In this document: positions 28,360 to 35,846 of the stretch, in pieces
How positions within the stretch are numbered: position 1 is the stretch's first letter
Layout of the letters: every line of letters starts with the position of its first letter
From: Lachnospiraceae bacterium
Lineage (GTDB): Bacteria; Bacillota; Clostridia; Lachnospirales; Lachnospiraceae
Assembly: GCA_022845955.1 (NCBI GenBank)
Contig: AP025576.1
Span: 6,820,001-6,884,000 of the forward strand
DNA length: 64,000 nt
Direction of reading: 5' to 3'
The notes under the pieces: model-generated
Database searches by the model: none
The model's input: the letters and a program-made list of their open reading frames with translations, nothing else
What the model was told of the DNA's origin: nothing
Program-made: the position numbers and the translations under genes

Positions 28360-28667
28360 CAATTGTTCCTTCCTGTGCGGAAACGATATATTTTCTTCAG
28401 CCGTTCCCATATTTCATAAGCCACCGGACATACTTCCACCGCTTCAAGGACACTATAAAGACTCTCCAGCCGATAGGGGTGGTCTGTGTAAGGATATTCA
28501 CGACAATTATCCGGCCTGTTTTCTCCAAGCATGCATGTACCATCCTCTTTCAGAAAGTTGCAGGGCATATGTTTCGTTTCGTAATCACCCGTAGTTTCAT
28601 TATGGATAAGAAAAAATTCAATAAACTGATCCCTGGTCAGCTTCAGGCCCTCTGCATCCCTATCCAC
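28359..28667 (-). CDS. YkgJ-like cysteine-cluster protein, possibly 5'-truncated
   Basis: The 102 residues resemble the C-terminal half of YkgJ-family zinc/iron-cluster proteins: CNFLKEDGTCMLGENRPDNCREYPY. The N-terminal CxxC...CC cluster normally present is missing. The reading frame stays open upstream to about 28728 without a good start; a GTG at 28667 is the only plausible one. Either the gene is truncated or it is a short variant. It overlaps the next gene as TGATG. Confidence 0.55.
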   Translation of the reverse strand: MDRDAEGLKLTRDQFIEFFLIHNETTGDYETKHMPCNFLKEDGTCMLGENRPDNCREYPYTDHPYRLESLYSVLEAVEVCPVAYEIWERLKKIYRFRTGRNN

Positions 28668-28699
28668 ATCCTCCCCGGGGATATTATCTTTATAATAGC

Positions 28700-28978
28700 G
28701 TATACACTTTGATATTAATGCTCTTGTACAAACAAATCAATAGTAATCCTCAGATTCTGCCATAAAATAACACATTTTACATGTCAGTTCAGACGGGTCT
28801 GAACCGTTACGGCCACTTAATTCGCCACGCCTGCGGCCGGATGCTTACTGCCGCCACGTTTTCTTACGACCGCGCAGTAAATGCGCTGCTCTGTCTGAAC
28901 GTTACCTTTTTACCATTCCGCAACAGGCCGAATGTACAGTACACACAGATGTATACGCACGGCCTGTTGCATGTCGGT
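28700..28978. other. Non-coding gap with two inverted repeats
   Basis: No convincing gene is seen here. There is an 8-bp hairpin (28787-28794 with 28797-28804) and an 11-bp inverted repeat GCAACAGGCCG/CGGCCTGTTGC (28920-28930 with 28960-28970). Either could end minus-strand transcription of the amidase gene, although neither has a T run. Confidence 0.5.
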
Positions 28979-29521
28979 TCACCAACTGCGCACTCCCTGT
29001 ATATGGAGAAAACGGGCCTTTTCATATATATAAGAATCCAGCGGACGCATATATGCATCGTACGTATGGGCCGCCACAAAAATATGCCCCGGGCTTACAT
29101 ATACAATCACGGGGCTGTGATAAAATCCGTCCGCATTCCCCAACTGGACAATGTCCCCAGGCTGTGCTCCCGCTTCCTCCGTTTCCACCGCATACGGTCC
29201 CACAGACCTGTTCCCCACAAGAAACTTATACAGATATTCCACCCCGGTCCAGCTTGGCGTTCTGTCCCATCCGCTGTTATAGTACCAGCCGGTTGTGGGC
29301 GTATAATTCATCACTCCGCTTCCCGCATAGATACATTGTGATGCAAAATTCGTACAATCCCCTCCCATATTTTCAAAATCCAGATATCTTGGATTTCTGG
29401 ACAATGCCCATTGCTTTGCATAAAGCAGTGCATCCTTCCTGCGATAACCTGTTTCCTTCAGCATATTCCGCCGCCTGCCATTTACCCATTTGGTATTTAT
29501 AATATGGCGGTGTCCTTCCAT
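28979..29521 (-). CDS. Amidase_6-domain protein (putative amidase)
   Basis: This protein of up to 180 residues matches the Amidase_6/CHAP-like family: ALLYAKQWALSRNPRYLDFENMGGDCTNFASQC holds the catalytic Cys. PGDIVQLGNADGFYHSPVIVY and HIFVAAHT supply the likely His. Such domains resemble peptidoglycan or cell-wall amidases. No signal peptide is visible, which is odd for a wall enzyme. Start choice is uncertain; MLKETGYR at 29464 is an alternative. Confidence 0.75.
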   Translation of the reverse strand: MEGHRHIINTKWVNGRRRNMLKETGYRRKDALLYAKQWALSRNPRYLDFENMGGDCTNFASQCIYAGSGVMNYTPTTGWYYNSGWDRTPSWTGVEYLYKFLVGNRSVGPYAVETEEAGAQPGDIVQLGNADGFYHSPVIVYVSPGHIFVAAHTYDAYMRPLDSYIYEKARFLHIQGVRSW

Positions 29522-29534
29522 ATGTCCATACCCG

Positions 29535-30407
29535 TCATAAAAATTCCGTTATCTGCAACGGTATGTATACTTCATTCTCATTCTTTATCACCTCACCGGT
29601 TACTATCGCCTGAAAGCTTAACGGGAAGGAATCCTCCGCATTCCGGACTGTATATTGAAACGGATACCTATGCAGACTGTCCTGCACCCTGTTTTTTAAA
29701 GGTCCGGGAACCTGACGCATAAAAGCCGGTAACAGCGAAACAGAAAAATCGAAAGATGCCAGCAGTTCCACCTCTTTTTGTATAACTGCCGTGAAAGAAA
29801 ACCAGTTATCGTCCATTTTAGTGATGTCAGAAAAATAGCAACTGTAAAAATACTGAGGGATATTTTCATCCATGCCATTTTCCATACACCAGATTCCATA
29901 GTCGTTTTTATAGTCAAAAATATGCGGATTACTAAAAGCAGCCGGACTTAATAACTCAAACAACTCTCCCCAGTTTTCTTCGGAGGCATTCCCTATCCGG
30001 AAGTGAAGGCGGAGTTCCGGTTTGGCCGTGTCAAAAACACTGATTTCCTCTCCATTGCACAATACAAAGCGGCTTGCCTGTACCTCTCTATGGACGGCAT
30101 AACTATATGCCTGTTCTACATGTTTTCCAGTCAGGATATTTTCTCCGGGTGCTTTTGCTTCAAGGATAAAAGCATTCTTTCCCTTTATTTGTATTAAATA
30201 GTCGGGTATTATTGTCACATTATTTTTTTTCGTCCCAAGCTGTATAAATGGATGTTCCAAATGAGGGCTTCTGATTATGCACTGTTCCGGATTAAATGCC
30301 GAATATCCCAGGATGTTCAAGAGAGGCGCGATAATTTCCTCCCTTACACTGTCCTCTTTATAATCCTTCGGAAAATTGCTGAAATCTATGTGATCAAATA
30401 TGCCCAT
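29535..30407 (-). CDS. HSDR_N-like PD-(D/E)XK nuclease-domain protein
   Basis: This 290-residue protein begins with a domain like the N-terminus of type I restriction R subunits. KEDSVREEIIAPLLNILGY leads in, followed by IPDYLIQ and NAFILEAKAP, which form the D...ExK nuclease signature. VEQAYSYAVH and RFVLCNGEEISVFD follow, as in restriction-type domains. The C-terminal half is unassigned. No helicase or specificity subunit is nearby, so it is a stand-alone protein, perhaps a remnant or a separate defence nuclease. Its start overlaps the end of the kinase gene by 14 bases. Confidence 0.72.
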   Translation of the reverse strand: MGIFDHIDFSNFPKDYKEDSVREEIIAPLLNILGYSAFNPEQCIIRSPHLEHPFIQLGTKKNNVTIIPDYLIQIKGKNAFILEAKAPGENILTGKHVEQAYSYAVHREVQASRFVLCNGEEISVFDTAKPELRLHFRIGNASEENWGELFELLSPAAFSNPHIFDYKNDYGIWCMENGMDENIPQYFYSCYFSDITKMDDNWFSFTAVIQKEVELLASFDFSVSLLPAFMRQVPGPLKNRVQDSLHRYPFQYTVRNAEDSFPLSFQAIVTGEVIKNENEVYIPLQITEFL

Positions 30408-30972
30408 AAATTCTCTCCTGTTTTTCTAATCGGTTCCGTTCCGTCCGGATCCTCTCCAGATTTTCTTCCACAGGCCTTGCCCCATCCAGGACAAGCTGGG
30501 GGCATCCCAGCAGCTTCTGCCATTGATCATGCAGCGCTTTGGATCGCATGTCCACATCACCGGTATCATATGCGGCGGCCCATGCAAGGAAGTCCTGATG
30601 CTGTTTGTTCATATCGCCTCCCGGAAGGAGCCGATCCCCGAACCGTTCTGCTTCACGGGCTTTGATTCGGGCAATTCTTATTTGTGTATCCGTTACCAGC
30701 CGTACAGCCAGATCAAATCCGGGAATAAGAGGATCGCCCCAGCCTGTGAGAGAACCAGAAATCACCACCTTTTTGTGTTGTGCTATATCCTGCTCCATCA
30801 GATGCAGCCTTTCCCCTTTTTCTCTTGTTTGGGTGAACCGGGGATTTGTGGGAAGCCACAAATAATCATCGGCATCCATATAATAGTAACCTAATTCCCG
30901 GCAGACGGCGCCGCCCAGGGTGGAGGTGCCGGAACCTGACGCACCGTATATGTGGATGACATTTATCTGCAT
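30394..30972 (-). CDS. P-loop nucleotide kinase-like protein
   Basis: This 192-residue protein has a Walker A loop GASGSGTST near the N-terminus, followed by MDADDYLW and VVISGSLTGW as in AAA_18/adenylate-kinase-like small kinases. An RIxRIKAREAERFGDRL lid-like stretch follows. AGGAGG precedes the ATG. The substrate is unknown. The gene is followed directly by the HSDR_N-like gene. Confidence 0.75.
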   Translation of the reverse strand: MQINVIHIYGASGSGTSTLGGAVCRELGYYYMDADDYLWLPTNPRFTQTREKGERLHLMEQDIAQHKKVVISGSLTGWGDPLIPGFDLAVRLVTDTQIRIARIKAREAERFGDRLLPGGDMNKQHQDFLAWAAAYDTGDVDMRSKALHDQWQKLLGCPQLVLDGARPVEENLERIRTERNRLEKQERIYGHI

Positions 30973-31079
30973 GGTTATCCTCCTCTCCTTTTATGTGACA
31001 ATTATAGCAGATTCAAAGGACGGAAACACCTTCGGAATGAAAAGATTGGCAAAAAAAGGACAGCTAAAAACAGAAAACA

Positions 31080-31116
31080 CCGGGTACTGAAAAGCCTTCC
31101 GCCTATCAGTACCCGG
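31080..31116 (-). terminator. Hairpin terminator
   Basis: A perfect 11-bp stem (31080-31090 with 31106-31116) with a 15-base loop is followed on the minus strand by TGTTTTCTGTTTTTAG. It ends the transcript of the gene at 31126-31566. Confidence 0.75.
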
Positions 31117-31125
31117 CGTATTTCA

Positions 31126-31566
31126 TCACCGGCTGTACAGATCCTTATACTGGATTTGTGTTACTTTTACCTTTTTCTTTATACAAAGTTCTAAAATCTC
31201 TGTGCATTTCTGGTTATCCGAGGCCACTAACTCCGGGCGTTCCTCCCAGGGATAGGTAACATAAATCCCTTTATTCCCTCCGGCAGGCCCTACTGCATGG
31301 ATTACCGTATCCGCTTCCTTCAGTTGTCTAACCAGTTCCTTTTCCTCGATTTTCTTCTCAAGCTTTTTCATCCGGATGTAATCCTCATCCAGACATTCCA
31401 CACCCTCCAAGCCTACCGGCAGGGTTTTCCCCTCAATCCGCACATCCACATAGGTTCTCCAGGGCTGGTTATCCCTGTGGTATTCATGCATGGTGGATTC
31501 TCCCACCGCATCCTTTGTAAAATAAGGATTATAACTGGTTAAATCCACTGTTAATCTGACTTTCAT
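31126..31566 (-). CDS. Hypothetical protein, 146 residues
   Basis: The protein starts MKVRLTVDLTSYNPYF at an ATG behind GGGAGGAATACAAGG; an upstream in-frame start is less likely. I do not recognise the family. It is a small soluble protein with a charged middle segment (RMKKLEKKIEEKELVRQLKE) that may form a helix. It is followed by a terminator and preceded by the CE15-like esterase gene. Confidence 0.65.
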   Translation of the reverse strand: MKVRLTVDLTSYNPYFTKDAVGESTMHEYHRDNQPWRTYVDVRIEGKTLPVGLEGVECLDEDYIRMKKLEKKIEEKELVRQLKEADTVIHAVGPAGGNKGIYVTYPWEERPELVASDNQKCTEILELCIKKKVKVTQIQYKDLYSR

Positions 31567-31655
31567 CCTTGTATTCCTCCCGCACAACAGATCACACGCA
31601 ACGTTGATACCCACTTCTATTACGGTTACCCTTAAACCGGAACACTGATCTGATC

Positions 31656-32768
31656 CTATACCCCATGCTTTTTCCGGTATTCCATAAACAGCTTCCAGTC
31701 ATCCCGGCCCAGATAATGGGTACCCGGGCGCAGGTGGAAGCCCACACTTCCCTCATGGAATATATCGCCTGTCCGGGGAAGCCTGTCCGCAACCAGTCCC
31801 TGTTTTCCCAGCAGTTCATAAACAGGCGTCACCGCCCGGCAGGCCAGGAATTCCGACAGGGGATCCGCCCATTCATCCTCCGATGCCCCCGCTGTATACA
31901 GACATCTGGGAGCAACAAGGGCCGCCGCAAAATGCTGGTCAAAGGGAAGTTCCTCCTCTTTTCCTGCCCATTTTTTCAGGTTTCCGCAGAACCAATACGG
32001 GAAATTCCGGCACAAATCCGCCACCTTTTCCCCTTCTTTACCACGGAACAGAGCCGCACCGCCGGCCCCGGATTCACTGGCTATCACAAGAGAAAACCGT
32101 TCATCCATGGCTCCGCACAACAAAGCCGTCTTTCCCAGACGGGAATGGCCGATTACCGCAATTGCATCTGTATTCAGTGTTTTCTCCTGCACCAGATAAT
32201 CCATGATCCGGCTCAGGCTCCAGGCCCAAACCCCAAGCTTTCCCCATCCGTCATAGGCATTGCCGGGAAACAGGCTTCCGGGACCGTTATCATAGCCGTC
32301 ATTCTGATCCGGGGCAATATCCTGGTAGCATACCCGGGCTACCGCAAAACCGTTATCGGTGATTTCCTCCACCATTTCAGGAGAAGAAAGGGGAGAAAAG
32401 GTTATGTACAGGAATACCGACGGTTTTTCCGTGTTCCTGGGGACAGACAGCTGAAAGGGAAAGGAGACGTATCCTCTGCCGGAACGGATACGTACCTCTA
32501 TGGTACGTTTGTATGCCTTTCCGCCAAAGGCATTTTCTTCTTCCGCTACGGTTTCCCATTCCGTTTCCCAACCGGTTTCCGGGAGATATCCATAGCATTC
32601 CCTCTGCAGAATTTCATGGATTTCCTTCCGGCGGGCTTCCCACAGCTGCGGGGAATCCACCGGCGTGTTGTCAGAAAGGCGCAGAAGTTCCGGTATACAG
32701 CGCTTTTCCAGTTCCTTTGTTATAGCTTCTTTTGCTACAGCTTCTTTTGTTATTGATTCTTTTCCCAC
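31656..32768 (-). CDS. CE15-like alpha/beta-hydrolase (glucuronoyl esterase-type)
   Basis: This protein of about 370 residues has the CE15 nucleophile motif GHSRLGKTAL, a close match to the family's GCSRxGK. The downstream SESGAGGAALF carries the likely acid, and WAGKEEELPFDQHF with GTHYLGRDDW carries candidate histidines. CE15 enzymes cleave esters of 4-O-methyl-glucuronic acid in lignin-xylan links. No signal peptide is present, so it would act inside the cell. GTG at 32768 is chosen because GGAGG lies eight bases before it. The gene is separate from both sugar operons. Confidence 0.75.
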   Translation of the reverse strand: MGKESITKEAVAKEAITKELEKRCIPELLRLSDNTPVDSPQLWEARRKEIHEILQRECYGYLPETGWETEWETVAEEENAFGGKAYKRTIEVRIRSGRGYVSFPFQLSVPRNTEKPSVFLYITFSPLSSPEMVEEITDNGFAVARVCYQDIAPDQNDGYDNGPGSLFPGNAYDGWGKLGVWAWSLSRIMDYLVQEKTLNTDAIAVIGHSRLGKTALLCGAMDERFSLVIASESGAGGAALFRGKEGEKVADLCRNFPYWFCGNLKKWAGKEEELPFDQHFAAALVAPRCLYTAGASEDEWADPLSEFLACRAVTPVYELLGKQGLVADRLPRTGDIFHEGSVGFHLRPGTHYLGRDDWKLFMEYRKKHGV

Positions 32769-32795
32769 TTTGAATACCTCCGTCCCTGACACTAC

Positions 32796-33335
32796 TTACG
32801 CTTTGACCAGAACTGCGTAATTCATTTTCTGATCTCTTGTTACTATGGATCCTATCGTTTGCTCCAGGAAATCAAAATATCCGTTTGGCCCTCTATTCTT
32901 TGTCCATAAATCTATCGATTTTTCTATTCGCAGCAAACAGACAACGGGAGCCTGAAAATACGAAAGTAAATCCGAAGGGGTCTCTAAATCCCAGTACTTT
33001 GACGCGGCTGCTTTGACTTCTTCATTGGTAAAAGGGTCAAAACTCATCAAAAGTCCGGTGACAAAGGCTTCATTATCGGGTGTGCGGTATCCGTTGAGAT
33101 CATATTCCGTATCCGTCAGATATCCGTCTATCAGCAGCAGGCATACATGGATTGCTTCGATTGCCTGCCTGCCGTTTCTTTCCTCGTTTTCACGGTGCAG
33201 CTTAAGCAGGTTTCCTTCCATAGGAGCAAAAAGCATGTCATAGTCATTTTCTCTGCCCTTTTCAATTTTTCCGAATTGTTTTTCCATCATACCTGATATC
33301 TTGTCGAATTTGTAGCGATTCAGTTGTTTTTTCAT
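32796..33335 (-). CDS. Hypothetical protein, 179 residues
   Basis: I do not recognise this soluble, mostly helical protein (starts MKKQLNRYKFDK). It has no signal peptide or metal motif. AGGAGATAGCAT precedes the ATG. It lies 27 bases upstream of the chosen start of the CE15-like gene and may share its transcript. Confidence 0.65.
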   Translation of the reverse strand: MKKQLNRYKFDKISGMMEKQFGKIEKGRENDYDMLFAPMEGNLLKLHRENEERNGRQAIEAIHVCLLLIDGYLTDTEYDLNGYRTPDNEAFVTGLLMSFDPFTNEEVKAAASKYWDLETPSDLLSYFQAPVVCLLRIEKSIDLWTKNRGPNGYFDFLEQTIGSIVTRDQKMNYAVLVKA

Positions 33336-33393
33336 ATGCTATCTCCTCGTTTTTAAATGTAAGGGGGATTCCCCGGTGTGCGGTATCTGTTGT

Positions 33394-34776
33394 TTATCTG
33401 TCGGCAAGGCTGTATTTTTGCTTCAGATATTCCGCCACGTCGTCAATCTCCGGGAACAATGCGGCTTTGTTTACCGAGAACTGATCCAACTCCTGCAGAA
33501 GATTTTCTTTATTCCCTACAATAAAAACCTGCTTTTTCCCGGATTTGTCCCGGTACCGCAGGCTGCGTAGGCTGTTCCCCTCCCCTTTGCCGTCACCCAG
33601 GCCGCACAGAATGAAGGAGCCGTCCTGCTTGATAATCCTGCGGTTATTGCGAAGCGGCATAATGAAAACATGACTGAGAAGATCTTTTTTCCGAATACGG
33701 GGTTCAAACCCGGGATTTCTTGACTTCACCTCTCCCGCAAGCTTTGAGGACAGAAGCATGTACTCGGTATCTTCCTCTTCGGATAATCCATTGATACATA
33801 ATTCATACAGCTTCGTCCGGAACGGGGAATCAAAAACCGGAAGCGCCGCCAAAATAGCTGCCGTGTCACTTTTGGCATATTTCATGGATGCGGCCCGCGT
33901 CTGTAGGACAATGACCTCCCCCACGTCCTCCGGATGGCTGCAGCAGGCGAAATACAGAGCAACCAGGGGATTTTCCGTAATATCCAGCAGTCTGGTGGGA
34001 AGCCCGTAATGCTGCATTTCCACCAGATACTCCAGATGCGACTGGCACTGCGCGAAATCCGAGGCGCAGCGTATGATAAGCTCCTGGTACATCCTGTTTT
34101 CATTCTCCAGCCAGCCGGGGCTTCTTTTGATACTGGGAAGCAGCGCATAGGAAAGCCTGGAGTGGCCGCGGAAATACAGACTGCTGGCGGCATCCTGCTG
34201 CTTTATGAGGGAGATGTCTTTTACATATCTGCTCACTGCGTCTATGACTTCAAGTTCGCAGCGGTCTGCATCGTAGATGATGTTATCTTTTTCCTGAAGG
34301 TTCATACCCTTAGTGACGGATATTTCCTTTTCCCCGCCGCTGTCTTCGGCCCAATCCGGTACAAGAGATTCCAGGATGGCAATGAGGTACTCCCGCTTTT
34401 TTTCCCGCTTGGAAGTGCTTGTACTGGTATAGGGCAGAAAAATCCAGTATACCAGAGCCTCCTCTTCCAGAGGCGTTAAAGACCTGGTAAGACTTCCTGC
34501 TATGGCTTCCAGATAATCCAGCATGATTTCTATGTTCTCGGAGGTCATGCAGCTTTTGGCAAAAAGCTTATACAGGCTGGATCCCTGGCTGCTTAACCGG
34601 GAATAGTAGGTACCTTTGCCAAGAGCCTTCAACACATTGCTGCAATCGACATAGCCTTCCTCAAGGAGTTTCTTCCCGAAGATGTGATAGAAGGCGAGGG
34701 AGAGGTAATGGGTGCTGCGGGCGTAGGCGGTTAGCTGTGCAGCGTCGGTTTTCAGGTTTTCTTTGTGTTTTTCCAT
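33394..34776 (-). CDS. FRG-domain protein
   Basis: This 460-residue protein has a clear FRG domain in the middle: LYFRGHSRLSYALLPSIKR, then QHYGLPTRLLDITENPLVALYF, the family's most conserved stretch. The N-terminal 190 residues and the C-terminal part are not assigned. FRG proteins are common in mobile and defence-associated DNA but lack an established activity. GGAGAACCT precedes the ATG. The next gene upstream encodes a possible ADP-ribosyltransferase-like protein. Confidence 0.85.
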   Translation of the reverse strand: MEKHKENLKTDAAQLTAYARSTHYLSLAFYHIFGKKLLEEGYVDCSNVLKALGKGTYYSRLSSQGSSLYKLFAKSCMTSENIEIMLDYLEAIAGSLTRSLTPLEEEALVYWIFLPYTSTSTSKREKKREYLIAILESLVPDWAEDSGGEKEISVTKGMNLQEKDNIIYDADRCELEVIDAVSRYVKDISLIKQQDAASSLYFRGHSRLSYALLPSIKRSPGWLENENRMYQELIIRCASDFAQCQSHLEYLVEMQHYGLPTRLLDITENPLVALYFACCSHPEDVGEVIVLQTRAASMKYAKSDTAAILAALPVFDSPFRTKLYELCINGLSEEEDTEYMLLSSKLAGEVKSRNPGFEPRIRKKDLLSHVFIMPLRNNRRIIKQDGSFILCGLGDGKGEGNSLRSLRYRDKSGKKQVFIVGNKENLLQELDQFSVNKAALFPEIDDVAEYLKQKYSLADR

Positions 34777-34800
34777 AGGTTCTCCGTTTGACGTCTTTTT

Positions 34801-35364
34801 TTATTCTTGAAGGAAAGAGAATTTTGCTTTCAGGAAGGCCTGGTATTCCGCTCTGTTTGTTTCTTTCAATTGTTGCCTGACGGATACTTCTATCCATTGT
34901 CTTTTTGAATCGGAGATTTCTTCATATCTTTGGATCGTGATTTTGCCCTCCCGGGCGGCGGCAAGGATAGCTTCATAAGCATCGGGGATGTATTCACAGG
35001 AAACAGGTATCATGGGGTATTCCGACGTAAATGCATCGGGGATGTCCTGCTGTTTTTTTATGTTTTTATCAGATTCTACTGTATAGATATATCCGGGTAT
35101 GCCTTTGTAGGTTTCCTCCACCGCATGGGGATAATATTCCTCCAACCGGAGAATGCCCTGTGCGGTAAATCCGTAGCTGGCCCATTTATGGTAGGGGCCA
35201 GTGGGAAATCTCCCGGAACGTTTGCCATAGAGTTCCACGGCGTTGGAGAGGTATGGGAGGGTGTTTTCCCGTTTTGCGGATAGATACAGGAGAGGGATTC
35301 CATGGTTTGAGGTGTGGGGGATTAGGATTTGAAGAGCTTTTGTGGGGGATGCGTGGTAGTACAT
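34801..35364 (-). CDS. Hypothetical protein, ADP-ribosyltransferase-like N-terminus
   Basis: The 187-residue protein starts MYYHASPTKALQILIP at an ATG preceded by AAAGGAGG; an earlier TTG would place the ribosome binding site inside the gene. The opening YHASP, followed by PLLYLSAKRENTLPYLSN, recalls small Arr/DarT-like NAD-binding folds, but I cannot confirm catalytic residues. It lies 24 bases upstream of the FRG-domain gene. An alternative is a fully unknown family. Confidence 0.6.
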   Translation of the reverse strand: MYYHASPTKALQILIPHTSNHGIPLLYLSAKRENTLPYLSNAVELYGKRSGRFPTGPYHKWASYGFTAQGILRLEEYYPHAVEETYKGIPGYIYTVESDKNIKKQQDIPDAFTSEYPMIPVSCEYIPDAYEAILAAAREGKITIQRYEEISDSKRQWIEVSVRQQLKETNRAEYQAFLKAKFSFLQE

Positions 35365-35423
35365 GAGGGGGCCTCCTTTCAAAACTTGAGAGAACTACTG
35401 GCAGTATGGATCTCACTCTTTAC

Positions 35424-35846
35424 TTACTCCTTTGTAAAATCCAATTGGTTTTTATCCGCCCACTCCTTAAAAATCTGATAATAAATATCTCCGCAGGCAT
35501 CAACAAAATCATCGTATAAATTCGACTCCCGAAGCTTGTCCAAAAACGGATCTATAAAATCATTCCGTTTTAAAATATCGAATAATTGCTTACGAATAAC
35601 TTTATCATCCACAAACTCCTTTACGTAAAAACGCATAATATCTTCGTGATCAATCTCTTCATAGGATGGCAATCTGAAATTATTCAAGTCCTTGTAAGGA
35701 ATCCGTGCGTCAGCGGATATATTTTCCATCTCTATTTTAGATATAGGATAGCGGTCAAAACAATTTGTATCCTTATGATAAAAAACCAAACTTCTCGCTC
35801 TGACCGCCAGCATTAAATTTATAACTGTGACCATATTCTCTCTCAC
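35424..35846 (-). CDS. UPF0158 family protein
   Basis: This 140-residue acidic protein matches UPF0158: RLPSYEEIDHEDIMRFYVKE, VIRKQLFDILKRN and IYYQIFKEWADKNQLDF. The family has no known activity and is often encoded beside toxin-like or defence genes. It starts at a GTG that overlaps the stop codon of the upstream gene as TAGTG, with AAGGAG eight bases before it, so the two are translationally coupled. Confidence 0.75.
   Translation of the reverse strand: MRENMVTVINLMLAVRARSLVFYHKDTNCFDRYPISKIEMENISADARIPYKDLNNFRLPSYEEIDHEDIMRFYVKEFVDDKVIRKQLFDILKRNDFIDPFLDKLRESNLYDDFVDACGDIYYQIFKEWADKNQLDFTKE

Noticed and set aside
28781..29341. Long plus-strand open frame opposite the amidase gene
   Set aside because: It is the antisense shadow of the Amidase_6 gene. 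It has no family signature and no good ribosome binding site.
31665..32756. 363-codon plus-strand frame opposite the CE15-like gene
   Set aside because: It mirrors the esterase gene on the other strand, which has a clear catalytic motif. The antisense peptide is low in sense.
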